Shown here: positions 28,874 to 37,163 of the stretch, piece by piece
How the letters are laid out: the number at the start of each line of letters is the position of its first letter
Numbering within the stretch: position 1 is the first letter of the stretch
Origin: an uncultured Clostridium sp.
GTDB lineage: Bacteria; Bacillota; Clostridia; TANB77; CAG-508
Reading direction: 5' to 3'
NCBI GenBank assembly: GCA_948436975.1
Contig: CAOJJB010000002.1
Span: 62,001 to 126,000 of the forward strand
DNA: 64,000 nt
The notes under the pieces: model-generated
Database searches by the model: none
Seen by the model: the letters and a program-made list of their open reading frames with translations, nothing else
Told to the model about the DNA's origin: nothing
Made by a program: the position numbers and the translations under genes

Positions 28874-29332
28874 ATGTTTCGGAATAACGAAAATATTCCC
28901 CAAAACGTATTAGACTTTTTGATGGAATGTACAGCAACTACAGAGGTGGATTTTGGAAATGTTGATATGGTATTTATTGATGAATGTAATAAGATTAATG
29001 AGAGAATATCAACATATATTAATCCAGTTGTTCCAACTACAAAAGTGAAAAAACGGAGAAGAGGAGTCGTTATACAAGTATTTGCCGATGAGATAACTCC
29101 GGGAAGATTTGTGGTAGGAACGAGGCTGTATTTTTGGCAGGTGTCAGGGATATTGAAGAGAAGGCACTGGATGACAGCAGATGATACCGAGAATAAACTT
29201 ACCACCCTCAAGTTTTTTCCTAAGAGAACTTGGGCTTCGTTGTATAAATTCCAACCAGCTAAACGTGCAGGGAGGGTTCGTTTGAAATATAATGAAATGC
29301 TTGATGTAAAACAGTTCATTTATATTTTTTAG
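28874..29332 (+). CDS. Orphan 152-aa protein, foreign codon style
   Basis: No family recognised. There is no signal peptide and no membrane helix, so it is probably cytoplasmic. The N-terminal third is acidic. The middle has the basic patch KVKKRRRG (about 57-64). The C-terminal half is rich in aromatic and basic residues (LYFWQVSGILKRRHW; RTWASLYKFQPAKRAGRV). A nucleic-acid-binding role is possible but is only a guess. Codon use differs from the native genes (AAC, GCC and two in-frame CGG at 28880 and 29054). It has its own promoter, a strong aggaggt SD and its own terminator, like the gene before it. An antisense frame over the same bases is a shadow: this strand has the SD and promoter. 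Confidence 0.7.
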   Translation: MFRNNENIPQNVLDFLMECTATTEVDFGNVDMVFIDECNKINERISTYINPVVPTTKVKKRRRGVVIQVFADEITPGRFVVGTRLYFWQVSGILKRRHWMTADDTENKLTTLKFFPKRTWASLYKFQPAKRAGRVRLKYNEMLDVKQFIYIF

Positions 29333-29362
29333 AGTTAATAGAAACACACAGCATCAAAAGAG

Positions 29363-29400
29363 AAGCCAGCAGTAACAGAAATGTTATTGCTGGCTTTTTG
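29363..29400 (+). terminator. Terminator after the 28874 gene
   Basis: A 15-bp stem (AAGCCAGCAGTAACA / TGTTATTGCTGGCTT, one wobble) with a GAAA tetraloop is followed by TTTG. Together with the 28773 terminator it brackets the second orphan gene. Confidence 0.88.
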
Positions 29401-29467
29401 TGTGTATTTTTTATGGAAAAGATTTTGGTATTTCTATTAATTTTGTTTTTTTAAAATTATATTAAAG

Positions 29468-30601
29468 TTAAATTTCATCTAATAAGATTTTACATATATC
29501 AGCTGTTGAATTAGGTTTTGCTAAAGATTTAGATTTTTCTTTCATATTTTTTAATTTTTCTCTATTTCTTGAAAGATATTTTAAAATTCTAACAATGCTA
29601 TCATCTTTTTTTATCCAAATGGCAGATCCATTATTTACTAAATACTCAGCATTTTCTTCTTCTTGACCAGGAATAGGATTAATAATAGCTATAGGTAAAT
29701 TAGAAACTAGAGATTCTGTAAGAGTAAGACCACCAGCTTTTGTAATAACACCTAAAGAAATATTCATTAACTCAGGTATTTTATTTGTATATTCTATTAT
29801 TTTTACTCTATTTTCAGAATTTGTAGATTTTACAAGTTCATTAAATTTTTTATTCATTTTTTTATTTTTACCAGAAATTGCAATAATTTGTAGATCTCTA
29901 AAAAGTCTTACTAAAACTTTTAATATAGAATAAGTAGTATTTCTGCCTAAACCAAATTCTCCTCCAGCAAAGAAAAGAATAGTTTCTTTATTAGGAGAAA
30001 GACCAAATTCTTCAAAAATTTCATTTTTGTTATAGTCTGTTAAAAATCTTTCAGAAACAGGGATACCTGTTACAAAAATTCTTTGATCACTAACGCCTTT
30101 GGAAATCATATCCATTTTCATTTGTTCATTTGCAACAAAGAAATAATTGATATATTTATACAAAACTAACCATTGCGCATGTATATGATAATCTGTAAGT
30201 ATTGTTGCAATTTTACAATTAATTTTATCTCTTTGTTTAAGAATAGCACACATTTGGCTAGCAAATGGATGTGTAGAGATTATTAAGTCTGGTTTTACTT
30301 CTTGTAATAGAGAATTAAGTTTATGCGACATTAATTTATTTGTTGTGTTACTTATATATGAAATAGCTCCAGTTTGAGAGTTTTTATAAACATGTTTCCA
30401 AGCCCAAGGAGCTTTTTTAGCTAGTTCTTTGTATGCTTCTGTTGATACTTTATTTATGTATTTATTTATGTATTCAATACAATCTACCATTTGTATTTCT
30501 ATTTTATCTTTATAATTTTTTTCTAAATAAGAACTTATAGTTTTAGCCGCTGAGAGATGACCACCACCATATGAACCATAAAAAACTAATATTTTCTTCA
30601 T
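29468..30601 (-). CDS. UgtP/MGDG-synthase-type glycosyltransferase
   Basis: This 377-aa GT28 family enzyme transfers sugar from a nucleotide sugar to diacylglycerol, giving membrane glycolipids and, in relatives, the anchor of lipoteichoic acid. The N-terminal MGDG-synthase domain begins with GSYGGGHLSAAK (residues 9-20), the hallmark of the family. The C-terminal GT28 domain has FAGGEFGLGRN near 212 and TKAGGLTLTES near 290, which hold the nucleotide sugar. It lacks a membrane helix and should bind the membrane peripherally. The start has gaaagga upstream. It is transcribed alone, convergent with the orphan genes and divergent from ypeB. It could also be the related peptidoglycan MurG-like type, but the GGGH motif favours UgtP. 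Confidence 0.85.
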   Translation of the reverse strand: MKKILVFYGSYGGGHLSAAKTISSYLEKNYKDKIEIQMVDCIEYINKYINKVSTEAYKELAKKAPWAWKHVYKNSQTGAISYISNTTNKLMSHKLNSLLQEVKPDLIISTHPFASQMCAILKQRDKINCKIATILTDYHIHAQWLVLYKYINYFFVANEQMKMDMISKGVSDQRIFVTGIPVSERFLTDYNKNEIFEEFGLSPNKETILFFAGGEFGLGRNTTYSILKVLVRLFRDLQIIAISGKNKKMNKKFNELVKSTNSENRVKIIEYTNKIPELMNISLGVITKAGGLTLTESLVSNLPIAIINPIPGQEEENAEYLVNNGSAIWIKKDDSIVRILKYLSRNREKLKNMKEKSKSLAKPNSTADICKILLDEI

Positions 30602-30739
30602 ATTTTAATTCCTTTCAAATTTAAAAAATTATATCATCATTTTATAAAAAATACAAATTTTATTTAATTATAATTCTAAGGTGTATATTTTATCTAATTA
30701 TGGAAAAAATAAGAAAAATATTTTGGAGGGAAAATATAT

Positions 30740-32083
30740 ATGATTAATAAAAGAAATTGGCTTATTACATGTATTATAGCTTTAATAATACTTACATTTG
30801 TAACAGGATATTATGCTTTTAGATTAAGAGAGCAATATAATAATACAAATAATAATAATTATACAGAAGCATTTAGTAATTTAGTTAATTATGTAAATAG
30901 TGTTGAAAATTATTTGGCAAAAGCAAGAATTTCAAAAAGTCCAGAGCATGCAGCACAGACATTAACTCAAATTTGGAGAGATTCTAATTTAGCAATTGTT
31001 TATTTATCACGAGTATCTTTAGAAAATGAAGGTATGTCGCAAACAGCAAAATTTTTAAATCAAGTAAGTGATTATTCTTACTCTTTATCAAGAAAAAATA
31101 TAAATGGTGAAAAATTAACAGAAGATGACTTTAAAAATTTAGAAACAATGTACCAATATAGTGTAGACTTAGAAAATACACTAAATCAGTTATCAGAAGA
31201 AATATATAGTGGACAAATAAGTTGGGAAAGTTTAAAAAACAATTCAGGTTCAAAATTTGCACAATCTGTTGATAGTATAAGTGTATTTTCAAATATTGAT
31301 GATAACTTAAAAGAATATGAAGGATTAATTTATGATGGAGCATATTCAGATCATGTAAATAAAGCAGAAAAAGTAGGATTAACAGGAGATGATATTGATG
31401 AAGAAACAGCTAGAAATAAGGTAAAAGAATTTTTTGGTGATGACTTTGAAAATATAGAAACTAATTCTTTTTTAGAAAATGCAGATATTCCATCATATGA
31501 TTTTTTAGTTAAATTAAAAAACAAAGAAGAAAAATATAGTATAATGATTTCTAAAAAAGGTGGACATGTAGTAGAAAGTTCATTAGATAGAGAAGTAAAT
31601 GCTGAAAATTTAACACAAGAACAAGCAAATGAAATAGGTAAAAGCTATTTATCAGATAAAGGTTTTAAAAATATGAAAGAAACATATTTTGTGAAACAAG
31701 GAAATGTTGTTACTGTTAATTATGCTTATGATGATAATGGAGTAATTGTTTATCCAGATTTAATAAAAGTAAGAATAGCATTAGATAATGGAGAAGTATT
31801 AGGAATAGAAGCAACAGGTTACTTAAATTCACATACTGAAAGAACTTATACAGAACCAAAGATATCTATTGAACAAGCAAGATCAACATTAAATGAAAAA
31901 ATTGAAATATTATCTGAAAATATGGCAATAATTCCAACAGAATGGAAAACAGAAATTCCTTGTTATGAATTTAAAGGAAAAGTTGATGAAAAAGAGTTTT
32001 TGGTTTATATAAATGTAGAAACGGGAAAAGAAGAAGATATACTAGTAATATTAGAAACTCCAGGAGGAACATTAACTATTTAG
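30740..32083 (+). CDS. ypeB: Germination protein YpeB
   Basis: The 447-aa protein has one N-terminal membrane helix (residues 8-26) and an outside-facing helical region (FSNLVNYVNSVENYLAKARISKSPEHAAQTL, split here by family-typical helices). The C-terminal half has two to three PepSY-like repeats (about 225-440; motifs TEEQAxExxKSYL-like, GEVLGIEATGYLNSHTER). In Bacillus, YpeB is needed for the spore cortex-lytic enzyme SleB to be placed and kept stable in the spore inner membrane. In many genomes sleB is directly upstream. Here the upstream gene is a divergent glycosyltransferase and no SleB-like gene is in the window. A good SD (ggaggg) precedes the ATG, and a hairpin follows the gene. Confidence 0.9.
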   Translation: MINKRNWLITCIIALIILTFVTGYYAFRLREQYNNTNNNNYTEAFSNLVNYVNSVENYLAKARISKSPEHAAQTLTQIWRDSNLAIVYLSRVSLENEGMSQTAKFLNQVSDYSYSLSRKNINGEKLTEDDFKNLETMYQYSVDLENTLNQLSEEIYSGQISWESLKNNSGSKFAQSVDSISVFSNIDDNLKEYEGLIYDGAYSDHVNKAEKVGLTGDDIDEETARNKVKEFFGDDFENIETNSFLENADIPSYDFLVKLKNKEEKYSIMISKKGGHVVESSLDREVNAENLTQEQANEIGKSYLSDKGFKNMKETYFVKQGNVVTVNYAYDDNGVIVYPDLIKVRIALDNGEVLGIEATGYLNSHTERTYTEPKISIEQARSTLNEKIEILSENMAIIPTEWKTEIPCYEFKGKVDEKEFLVYINVETGKEEDILVILETPGGTLTI

Positions 32084-32135
32084 AAATTGTGAGAAAACTA
32101 ATTCTGTACAAAAGTGCGTATTTATGCATTTTAGA

Positions 32136-32174
32136 TACTTAGGCTGTAATAACTAAAGTTTAGCAGCCTAAGTA
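32136..32174 (+). terminator. Hairpin terminator after ypeB
   Basis: A perfect 11-bp stem, TACTTAGGCTG / CAGCCTAAGTA, has a 17-nt loop that can pair further, followed by ATGTTTCT. The U tract is poor, but its position between ypeB and the next promoter fits a terminator. Confidence 0.6.
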
Positions 32175-32222
32175 ATGTTTCTAATTAGTTATTGGTTATT
32201 TGAATTTTTTAGTTTAATAGTC

Positions 32223-32251
32223 TTGAAATTGTAACAATATTGTTATATTAT
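32223..32251 (+). promoter_or_regulatory. Promoter with palindromic operator before hydrolase-murF-ddl
   Basis: TTGAAA (32223-32228), 17 bp, TATTAT (32246-32251). The spacer holds a perfect 14-bp palindrome, TAACAATATTGTTA (32232-32245), which is where a repressor would block RNA polymerase. No regulator gene is adjacent. Confidence 0.5.
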
Positions 32252-32318
32252 ATGCAGTAACAAAAACTGCTAATTTGAATAAATTATAGTAAAGAAAATT
32301 TACATATAGGAGGAAAAT

Positions 32319-33086
32319 TTGCAAGTTAAAGTAAATGACTGTAATATCTATTATGAAGTTTTAGGTGAAGGGAATCCTGTAATTTTATTACATGGATGGT
32401 TAGCAACATTAGAAACAATGAGACCTATTGCAAATAATTTATCTCAAAATTTTAAAGTGTATTTAGTTGATGTTATAGGGTTTGGAAAAAGTGATTTACC
32501 TGAACATCCTTTAAAAAGTGATGAATTTGGTAATTTTTTAAAAGATTTTATAGAAAAACTTGAAATTAAAAATCCAATTTTAATTGGGCACTCAAATGGT
32601 GGAAGAATAATTATAAATGCAGTTGGAAGAGGAATTGTTTCAGCTAAAAAAGTAGTATTAATAGATAGTGCTGGCATAAAGCCAAAAAGAACTTTAAAAT
32701 ATTATTTAAAAGTTTCTTTTTATAAAACAGGAAAATTTTTCTTAAATTTATTACCAAATACATCTTCAATAAAGAAATTTAAAGAAAAATTACGCAATAA
32801 TGTCGGTTCAGAAGACTATCAATCTTCTGCTAATGTTTTAAAAGAAACAATGAAAATAATAGTAAATGAAGACTTAAGTTATTTATTACCAAAGATTAGT
32901 GTCCCAACACTATTGTTTTGGGGAAGTTTAGATACAGCTACTCCAATAAGTGATGCAAGAAAAATGGAAAAATTAATTCCAGATTGTGGATTAATTGAAT
33001 ATGCAGGTGCTACCCATTTTTCTTATCTTGAAAATATAAATAATGTGAATAGTGTTTTAAATGAGTTTTTAAAAAATGATAAATAA
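32319..33086 (+). CDS. Alpha/beta hydrolase
   Basis: This 255-aa single-domain alpha/beta-hydrolase fold enzyme has the oxyanion-hole motif LLHGW (near 25), nucleophile elbow GHSNGG (Ser about 94), acid Asp in GSLDTATP (about 211) and catalytic His in GATHFSY (about 239). The cap region is Lys-rich and helical. It has no signal peptide, so it is cytoplasmic. It starts with TTG: aggagg lies 5 nt upstream and no ATG is available. It is the first gene of an operon with murF (13 nt downstream) and ddl. The substrate cannot be read from sequence; the link with cell-wall precursor synthesis is by position only. Confidence 0.88.
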   Translation: MQVKVNDCNIYYEVLGEGNPVILLHGWLATLETMRPIANNLSQNFKVYLVDVIGFGKSDLPEHPLKSDEFGNFLKDFIEKLEIKNPILIGHSNGGRIIINAVGRGIVSAKKVVLIDSAGIKPKRTLKYYLKVSFYKTGKFFLNLLPNTSSIKKFKEKLRNNVGSEDYQSSANVLKETMKIIVNEDLSYLLPKISVPTLLFWGSLDTATPISDARKMEKLIPDCGLIEYAGATHFSYLENINNVNSVLNEFLKNDK

Positions 33087-33099
33087 AGGGGAAATACTA

Positions 33100-34671
33100 A
33101 TGGAAAGAGTTTTATTAAACATTAGTTTAATTTTAATATTAGTGTATTTTTATAGAGTTACAAGGCATGGATTACATATTTTACAATTAGAAAACTACTA
33201 TATAGATAGATATGCAGTTTGGATGAAAAGATATTTAAATAAAATATTAAATATAAAAACAATAATTTTATTATTAATTCCAACAATATTATTTATTATA
33301 AACAATGAAATGACTGTTAAAATAGGATTAATTTTAGAGATTTTTATTTTATTATATTTAATATTTATATTTAAAAAGAAAAAAGAGAAAAAACCTTTTG
33401 TAGTAACAGCAAGAATAAAAAGAGTTTATACTACATATTTAATCTTATTTGCAATATTGGTAATTTGTGCAAATATTTTTAAGTTTAGATATGTAATGGT
33501 TATTGCAAATTTATGTACAATAGTTGCATATACTTTTGTATATATAGTTACTTTAATTAATAGACCAATAGAAAAAGGAATAAGAAGAGGTTTTTGTCAA
33601 AAGGCTAAAAATAAATTAAAAGAGGTTTCAGGACTTAAAGTAATAGGAATTACAGGAAGTTATGGTAAAACAAGTACAAAATATATAGTAAATACAATAC
33701 TTTCTCAAAAATATAATACTTTAATGACTCCAGAAAGCTATAATACAACAATGGGAGTTGTAAGAACAATAAATGAAAAGCTTACATCAATGCATCAATT
33801 ATTTGTATGTGAAATGGGAGCGAAATATATCGGAGATATAAAAGAAATTACAGATATAGTTGATCCTACCTATGGAATACTTACAGCCATAGGACCTCAA
33901 CATTTAGATACATTTAAAAGTTTAGATAATGTTAAGAAAACAAAATTAGAGTTAATAGACAGTTTACCAAATGATGGGATTGCATTTGTAAATTGGGAAG
34001 ATGAAAATATTAGAAATTCTAAAATTACTAAAAATATGGTAAAATTTGGACTTTCAAAAGATGCAGACTATTATGCAAAAAATATAAATATAACAGAAAG
34101 AGGTTCTTCTTTTGATGTTGTTATACCAAATAAAAACAGTATAAATGTAAAAACTAAGCTTCTTGGAAATTTAAATATATTAAATATTGTTGGAGCAATA
34201 GCCATTGCAGATAAATTAGGACTTACAGAAGATGAAATAAAAATGGGAGTAAAATATATTAGACCAGTTACACATAGATTAGAACTAAAACAAAATCCAA
34301 ATGGAAGTATTATAATTGATGATGCTTACAATTCAAATATTAAAGGTGCAAAAATGGCATTAGAGGTACTTAAATCTTTTGAACATAAAAAAAGAATATT
34401 AATAACACCAGGTATAGTAGAGTTAGGAGATAAAACTATTGAAATAAATAAGGAATTGGGTAGAAAAGCAGCAGAAAGTAGTGATTTTATAATATTAGTT
34501 GGAGCAAATCAAACTGTTCCTATATATAATGGAATAAGAGAAAAAGAGTATCCAGAATCTTGTGTATATATAGCTCAAAATCTGCAAGATGCATTAAATA
34601 AAATGAATTCAATTATTACAAAAGATAGTGTTGTTTTATTAGAAAATGATTTACCAGATAATTACTTATAA
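33100..34671 (+). CDS. murF: MurF-type UDP-MurNAc-tripeptide--D-Ala-D-Ala ligase with membrane N terminus
   Basis: This Mur ligase is predicted to add D-Ala-D-Ala to UDP-MurNAc-tripeptide. The ATG at 33100 follows aaagggg; an upstream in-frame ATG (33076) overlaps the hydrolase and lacks an SD. The 523-aa protein is longer than usual MurF (about 450) because of four to five N-terminal membrane helices (residues 1-150). The ATP loop GITGSYGKTSTK has Gly183-Lys190, and the central domain includes CEMGAKYIGDI. The C-terminal ligase domain has RPVTHRLE and DDAYNSN. The ddl gene directly downstream makes its dipeptide substrate, which supports the call. The membrane-anchored form could instead be a MurF-like ligase with a different amino acid; the motif set cannot separate these. 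Confidence 0.82.
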   Translation: MERVLLNISLILILVYFYRVTRHGLHILQLENYYIDRYAVWMKRYLNKILNIKTIILLLIPTILFIINNEMTVKIGLILEIFILLYLIFIFKKKKEKKPFVVTARIKRVYTTYLILFAILVICANIFKFRYVMVIANLCTIVAYTFVYIVTLINRPIEKGIRRGFCQKAKNKLKEVSGLKVIGITGSYGKTSTKYIVNTILSQKYNTLMTPESYNTTMGVVRTINEKLTSMHQLFVCEMGAKYIGDIKEITDIVDPTYGILTAIGPQHLDTFKSLDNVKKTKLELIDSLPNDGIAFVNWEDENIRNSKITKNMVKFGLSKDADYYAKNINITERGSSFDVVIPNKNSINVKTKLLGNLNILNIVGAIAIADKLGLTEDEIKMGVKYIRPVTHRLELKQNPNGSIIIDDAYNSNIKGAKMALEVLKSFEHKKRILITPGIVELGDKTIEINKELGRKAAESSDFIILVGANQTVPIYNGIREKEYPESCVYIAQNLQDALNKMNSIITKDSVVLLENDLPDNYL

Positions 34672-34743
34672 GAATTAGTAAAAAATTTGATGAAGTTTAG
34701 TAAATTAATTTTTAAAAATTAAATTGAAAGGATGATTAGGTAA

Positions 34744-35997
34744 ATGAAAATAAAAGTAGGAGTATTTTTTGGTGGAGCATCAGTAGAACATGAAATTTCA
34801 GTAATTACTATGAACCAAGCAATTTCTAGTTTAGATTTAGAAAAATATGAAATAGTTCCTATATATATTGCCAAAAATGGGGTAATGTATACAGGAGACG
34901 ATTTATTAGATTTATATTCATTTAAAGATATGGATGTATTATTAAAAAGATGTTATAAAGTAGCGGTTATAAATGATGGAAAAGGAGTAAAAGTTGTAAG
35001 AACACCAGCTCCATGGATTGGAAAAAGGGTATTAAATACAATAGATGTTGCATTTCCAATAGTACATGGTACTAATTGTGAAGATGGTACAATTGCTGGT
35101 TTTGTTAATTTACTTGGAATACCATTTGTAGGTCCAGATATAATGGCATCAAGTATTGGTATGGATAAAATATTACAGAAAAAAGTCTTAAAAGCATCAG
35201 GAATACCTGTAGTTGATTTTGTTTCATTTTATTCAATTGAATACATAAAAGATGAAGAAAAAATATTAAATAAAGTTGATGAAGAATTAACTTATCCAGT
35301 AATAGTAAAACCAGGTAATTTAGGATCAAGTGTAGGAATAAAAAAAGCTAAAAATAGAGTAGAGTTAGAAGAAGCAATAGAATTTGCAATGGAATTTGCA
35401 GATAGAATAATAGTTGAAAAAGCAGTAGAAAAACTAAAAGAAATAAATTGTTCTGCAATTGGAAATCTAACAGAAGTAGAAACTTCAATTTGTGAAGAAC
35501 CATTTTTTTCAGATGAAATTTTAAGTTATGCAGATAAATACATTGGAGATGGAAAGACTAAAGGAGGAACAATAGGTGGTGGAAAAGGTTCAACTATAAA
35601 ATTTGGAGCTCAAAAGGGATCTACAAAAACAGGAGGAAATAATCAGTTTTCTAATAAAAAAATACCAGCTGAAATAAGTAAAGAGAAAACAGAAGAGATA
35701 CAAAATTTAACTAAAGAAGTGTTTAAGGTCTTAGGTTGTAGTGGAGTATCTAGAGTAGACTTTTTAATAGATACTGAAACAGATGAAGTATATGTTAATG
35801 AAATAAATACTATTCCAGGTGCTTTATCTTTTTACTTATGGGAAGCTACAGGAAAGAGTTTTACACAAGAATTAGATGAAGTTATTGAAATTGCAATAAA
35901 AAGACATAGAGATAAAGAAAAATTAACATTTTCTTATGATCAAAATATTCTTGCTATGCAAGGAGGAACAAAAGGGACTAAAGGTATTAAAAGATAA
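34744..35997 (+). CDS. ddl: D-alanine--D-alanine ligase with unusual Gly/Lys/Thr-rich loop
   Basis: This ATP-grasp enzyme joins two D-Ala. N-terminal GGASVEHEIS (10-19), the Ala/ATP segment KPGNLGSSVGI, the metal site NEINTIPG and a central ATP-grasp core are all present. The length of 417 aa exceeds the usual 350-370. The extra residues are in two places. Between Tyr266 (in YADKYIG) and the conserved IPAEIS (from 307) there is a 40-residue insert of GGTIGGGKGS/KGSTKTGG character, exactly in the omega-loop region that closes over the active site. The C terminus adds a similar GGTKGTKGIKR tail. The catalytic core looks intact. It is third in the hydrolase-murF-ddl operon, and a terminator follows. 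Confidence 0.9.
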   Translation: MKIKVGVFFGGASVEHEISVITMNQAISSLDLEKYEIVPIYIAKNGVMYTGDDLLDLYSFKDMDVLLKRCYKVAVINDGKGVKVVRTPAPWIGKRVLNTIDVAFPIVHGTNCEDGTIAGFVNLLGIPFVGPDIMASSIGMDKILQKKVLKASGIPVVDFVSFYSIEYIKDEEKILNKVDEELTYPVIVKPGNLGSSVGIKKAKNRVELEEAIEFAMEFADRIIVEKAVEKLKEINCSAIGNLTEVETSICEEPFFSDEILSYADKYIGDGKTKGGTIGGGKGSTIKFGAQKGSTKTGGNNQFSNKKIPAEISKEKTEEIQNLTKEVFKVLGCSGVSRVDFLIDTETDEVYVNEINTIPGALSFYLWEATGKSFTQELDEVIEIAIKRHRDKEKLTFSYDQNILAMQGGTKGTKGIKR

Positions 35998-36052
35998 ATT
36001 ATAAAAAATATTATATAAATTTGTTATAATTTCATAATTTAAATAATTTTAA

Positions 36053-36112
36053 TAGAATTGCTAACAGTTTTATAAAAGGTAAAATATGTAAGCAATTCTA
36101 ATTTTATTATTT
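36053..36112 (+). terminator. Terminator after ddl
   Basis: TAGAATTGCT (36053-36062) pairs perfectly with AGCAATTCTA (36091-36100) and is followed by ATTTTATTATTTTT. It lies between the convergent genes ddl and the C39-like protease. Confidence 0.65.
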
Positions 36113-36142
36113 TTAATTGAAACTTATATAATATTGATTAAT

Positions 36143-36886
36143 CTATTCTTCAATATATAAAATTTTAGCAATATATGGTACAATTTCGTCAAATCTATAC
36201 CAGCCAGAACTCTTGCTATCATTTTCACCTCCATTTGGATTAGAAACATAAACCATTTCATTATTATCAGTAGCAAGTAGAGCCATATAATGTGATTTAT
36301 TTGTCCAACGATTATTTGAGTTTTTATTCCAAACACAAATAATTACAGGTTTATTATTTTTCAAATGTTCTTCAATATTTTTTTTAGAACAGTTAACACT
36401 ATCATAATAAAAGTCAGAGTTTTTAATTCCAAAAGTTTTAGATAATTCTTTCGAAAAATTCTCATAGTTCAAAACTGGATAATACTTCTTTCTTAAATCT
36501 TCAGGAGTGTAGTTTTTATTATAGCCACTTAAAATAATAGACATAACAGTAATACCACAACCATTTTCTTCCATAGTACCACCCCAATAAGTATTGGTAT
36601 TCCAACTACTATTACCATTTTGCTTATATTCTATGTAAGTTTTTTTATTATTTTCAGTTGTTGTAAAAGTAGTAAAATAGCCATCTTTATTTTTGATTTT
36701 TTCTTGACCAATGCCTTTGTAATTTTTATTATGATCTTGTTTTATTATAGGATATTCGTGGTTAAAAAAATTTAATATTTTATTATTGTATTTCATATAA
36801 AAATTTGTAATTAGAAAAATTAAAATTAGTAATATAAGTATTCTTAACAACTTTAATTTTTTCTTTTTTCTATAAACTTTATTCAT
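36143..36886 (-). CDS. Membrane-anchored C39-like cysteine peptidase
   Basis: This 247-aa protein has a basic N terminus and one membrane helix (about 13-30), then an outside-facing papain-like domain of the peptidase C39-like (C39_2) type. The catalytic residues are visible: Cys110 in ENGCGITVMS, His199 in KSHYMALL and Asn/Asp in VSNPNGG (about 216). A substrate in the cell wall or a peptide outside the cell is likely. It is transcribed alone from an aaggagg SD and converges on ddl. It is not next to an ABC transporter, so the bacteriocin leader-peptidase role of true C39 domains is not supported. Confidence 0.82.
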   Translation of the reverse strand: MNKVYRKKKKLKLLRILILLILIFLITNFYMKYNNKILNFFNHEYPIIKQDHNKNYKGIGQEKIKNKDGYFTTFTTTENNKKTYIEYKQNGNSSWNTNTYWGGTMEENGCGITVMSIILSGYNKNYTPEDLRKKYYPVLNYENFSKELSKTFGIKNSDFYYDSVNCSKKNIEEHLKNNKPVIICVWNKNSNNRWTNKSHYMALLATDNNEMVYVSNPNGGENDSKSSGWYRFDEIVPYIAKILYIEE

Positions 36887-37098
36887 AAAAACCTCCTTAA
36901 TAGCTTGTGTATATTATATAAAAAAGTTATTAAGAAAAAATTAATGAAATATTAAAATTTTATTAAAATTTAATAAAAATCAAGTTATTATTATTAACTA
37001 ATAATATTGACATTTTTAATATTATAATGTAATTAATTATAAAAATTATTTTTAATTGCAATAATTTGTAAATTTAAGTTAAATTTTGGAAAAAGAAC

Positions 37099-37127
37099 TT
37101 CACAAAGATAATGAAAAATGATATAAT
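37099..37127 (+). promoter_or_regulatory. Promoter of the DnaJ-like gene
   Basis: TTCACA, 17 bp, TATAAT, 36 nt before the chosen ATG at 37164. The 277 bases between the C39-like gene and this gene otherwise hold only AT-rich sequence; no CIRCE heat-shock operator was seen. Confidence 0.65.
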
Positions 37128-37163
37128 AATATAGAATTTTTTATGAGTTCGGGGGATGTTGAA

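Noticed and set aside
28870-29319. Antisense frame of 149 codons opposite the 28874 gene
   Set aside because: The plus strand has a good promoter, aggaggt SD and terminator in the right order; the antisense frame has none of these.
36143-36886. Bacteriocin-processing C39 peptidase
   Set aside because: No ABC transporter domain or bacteriocin precursor is near. The domain is of the free C39-like type with one membrane helix.
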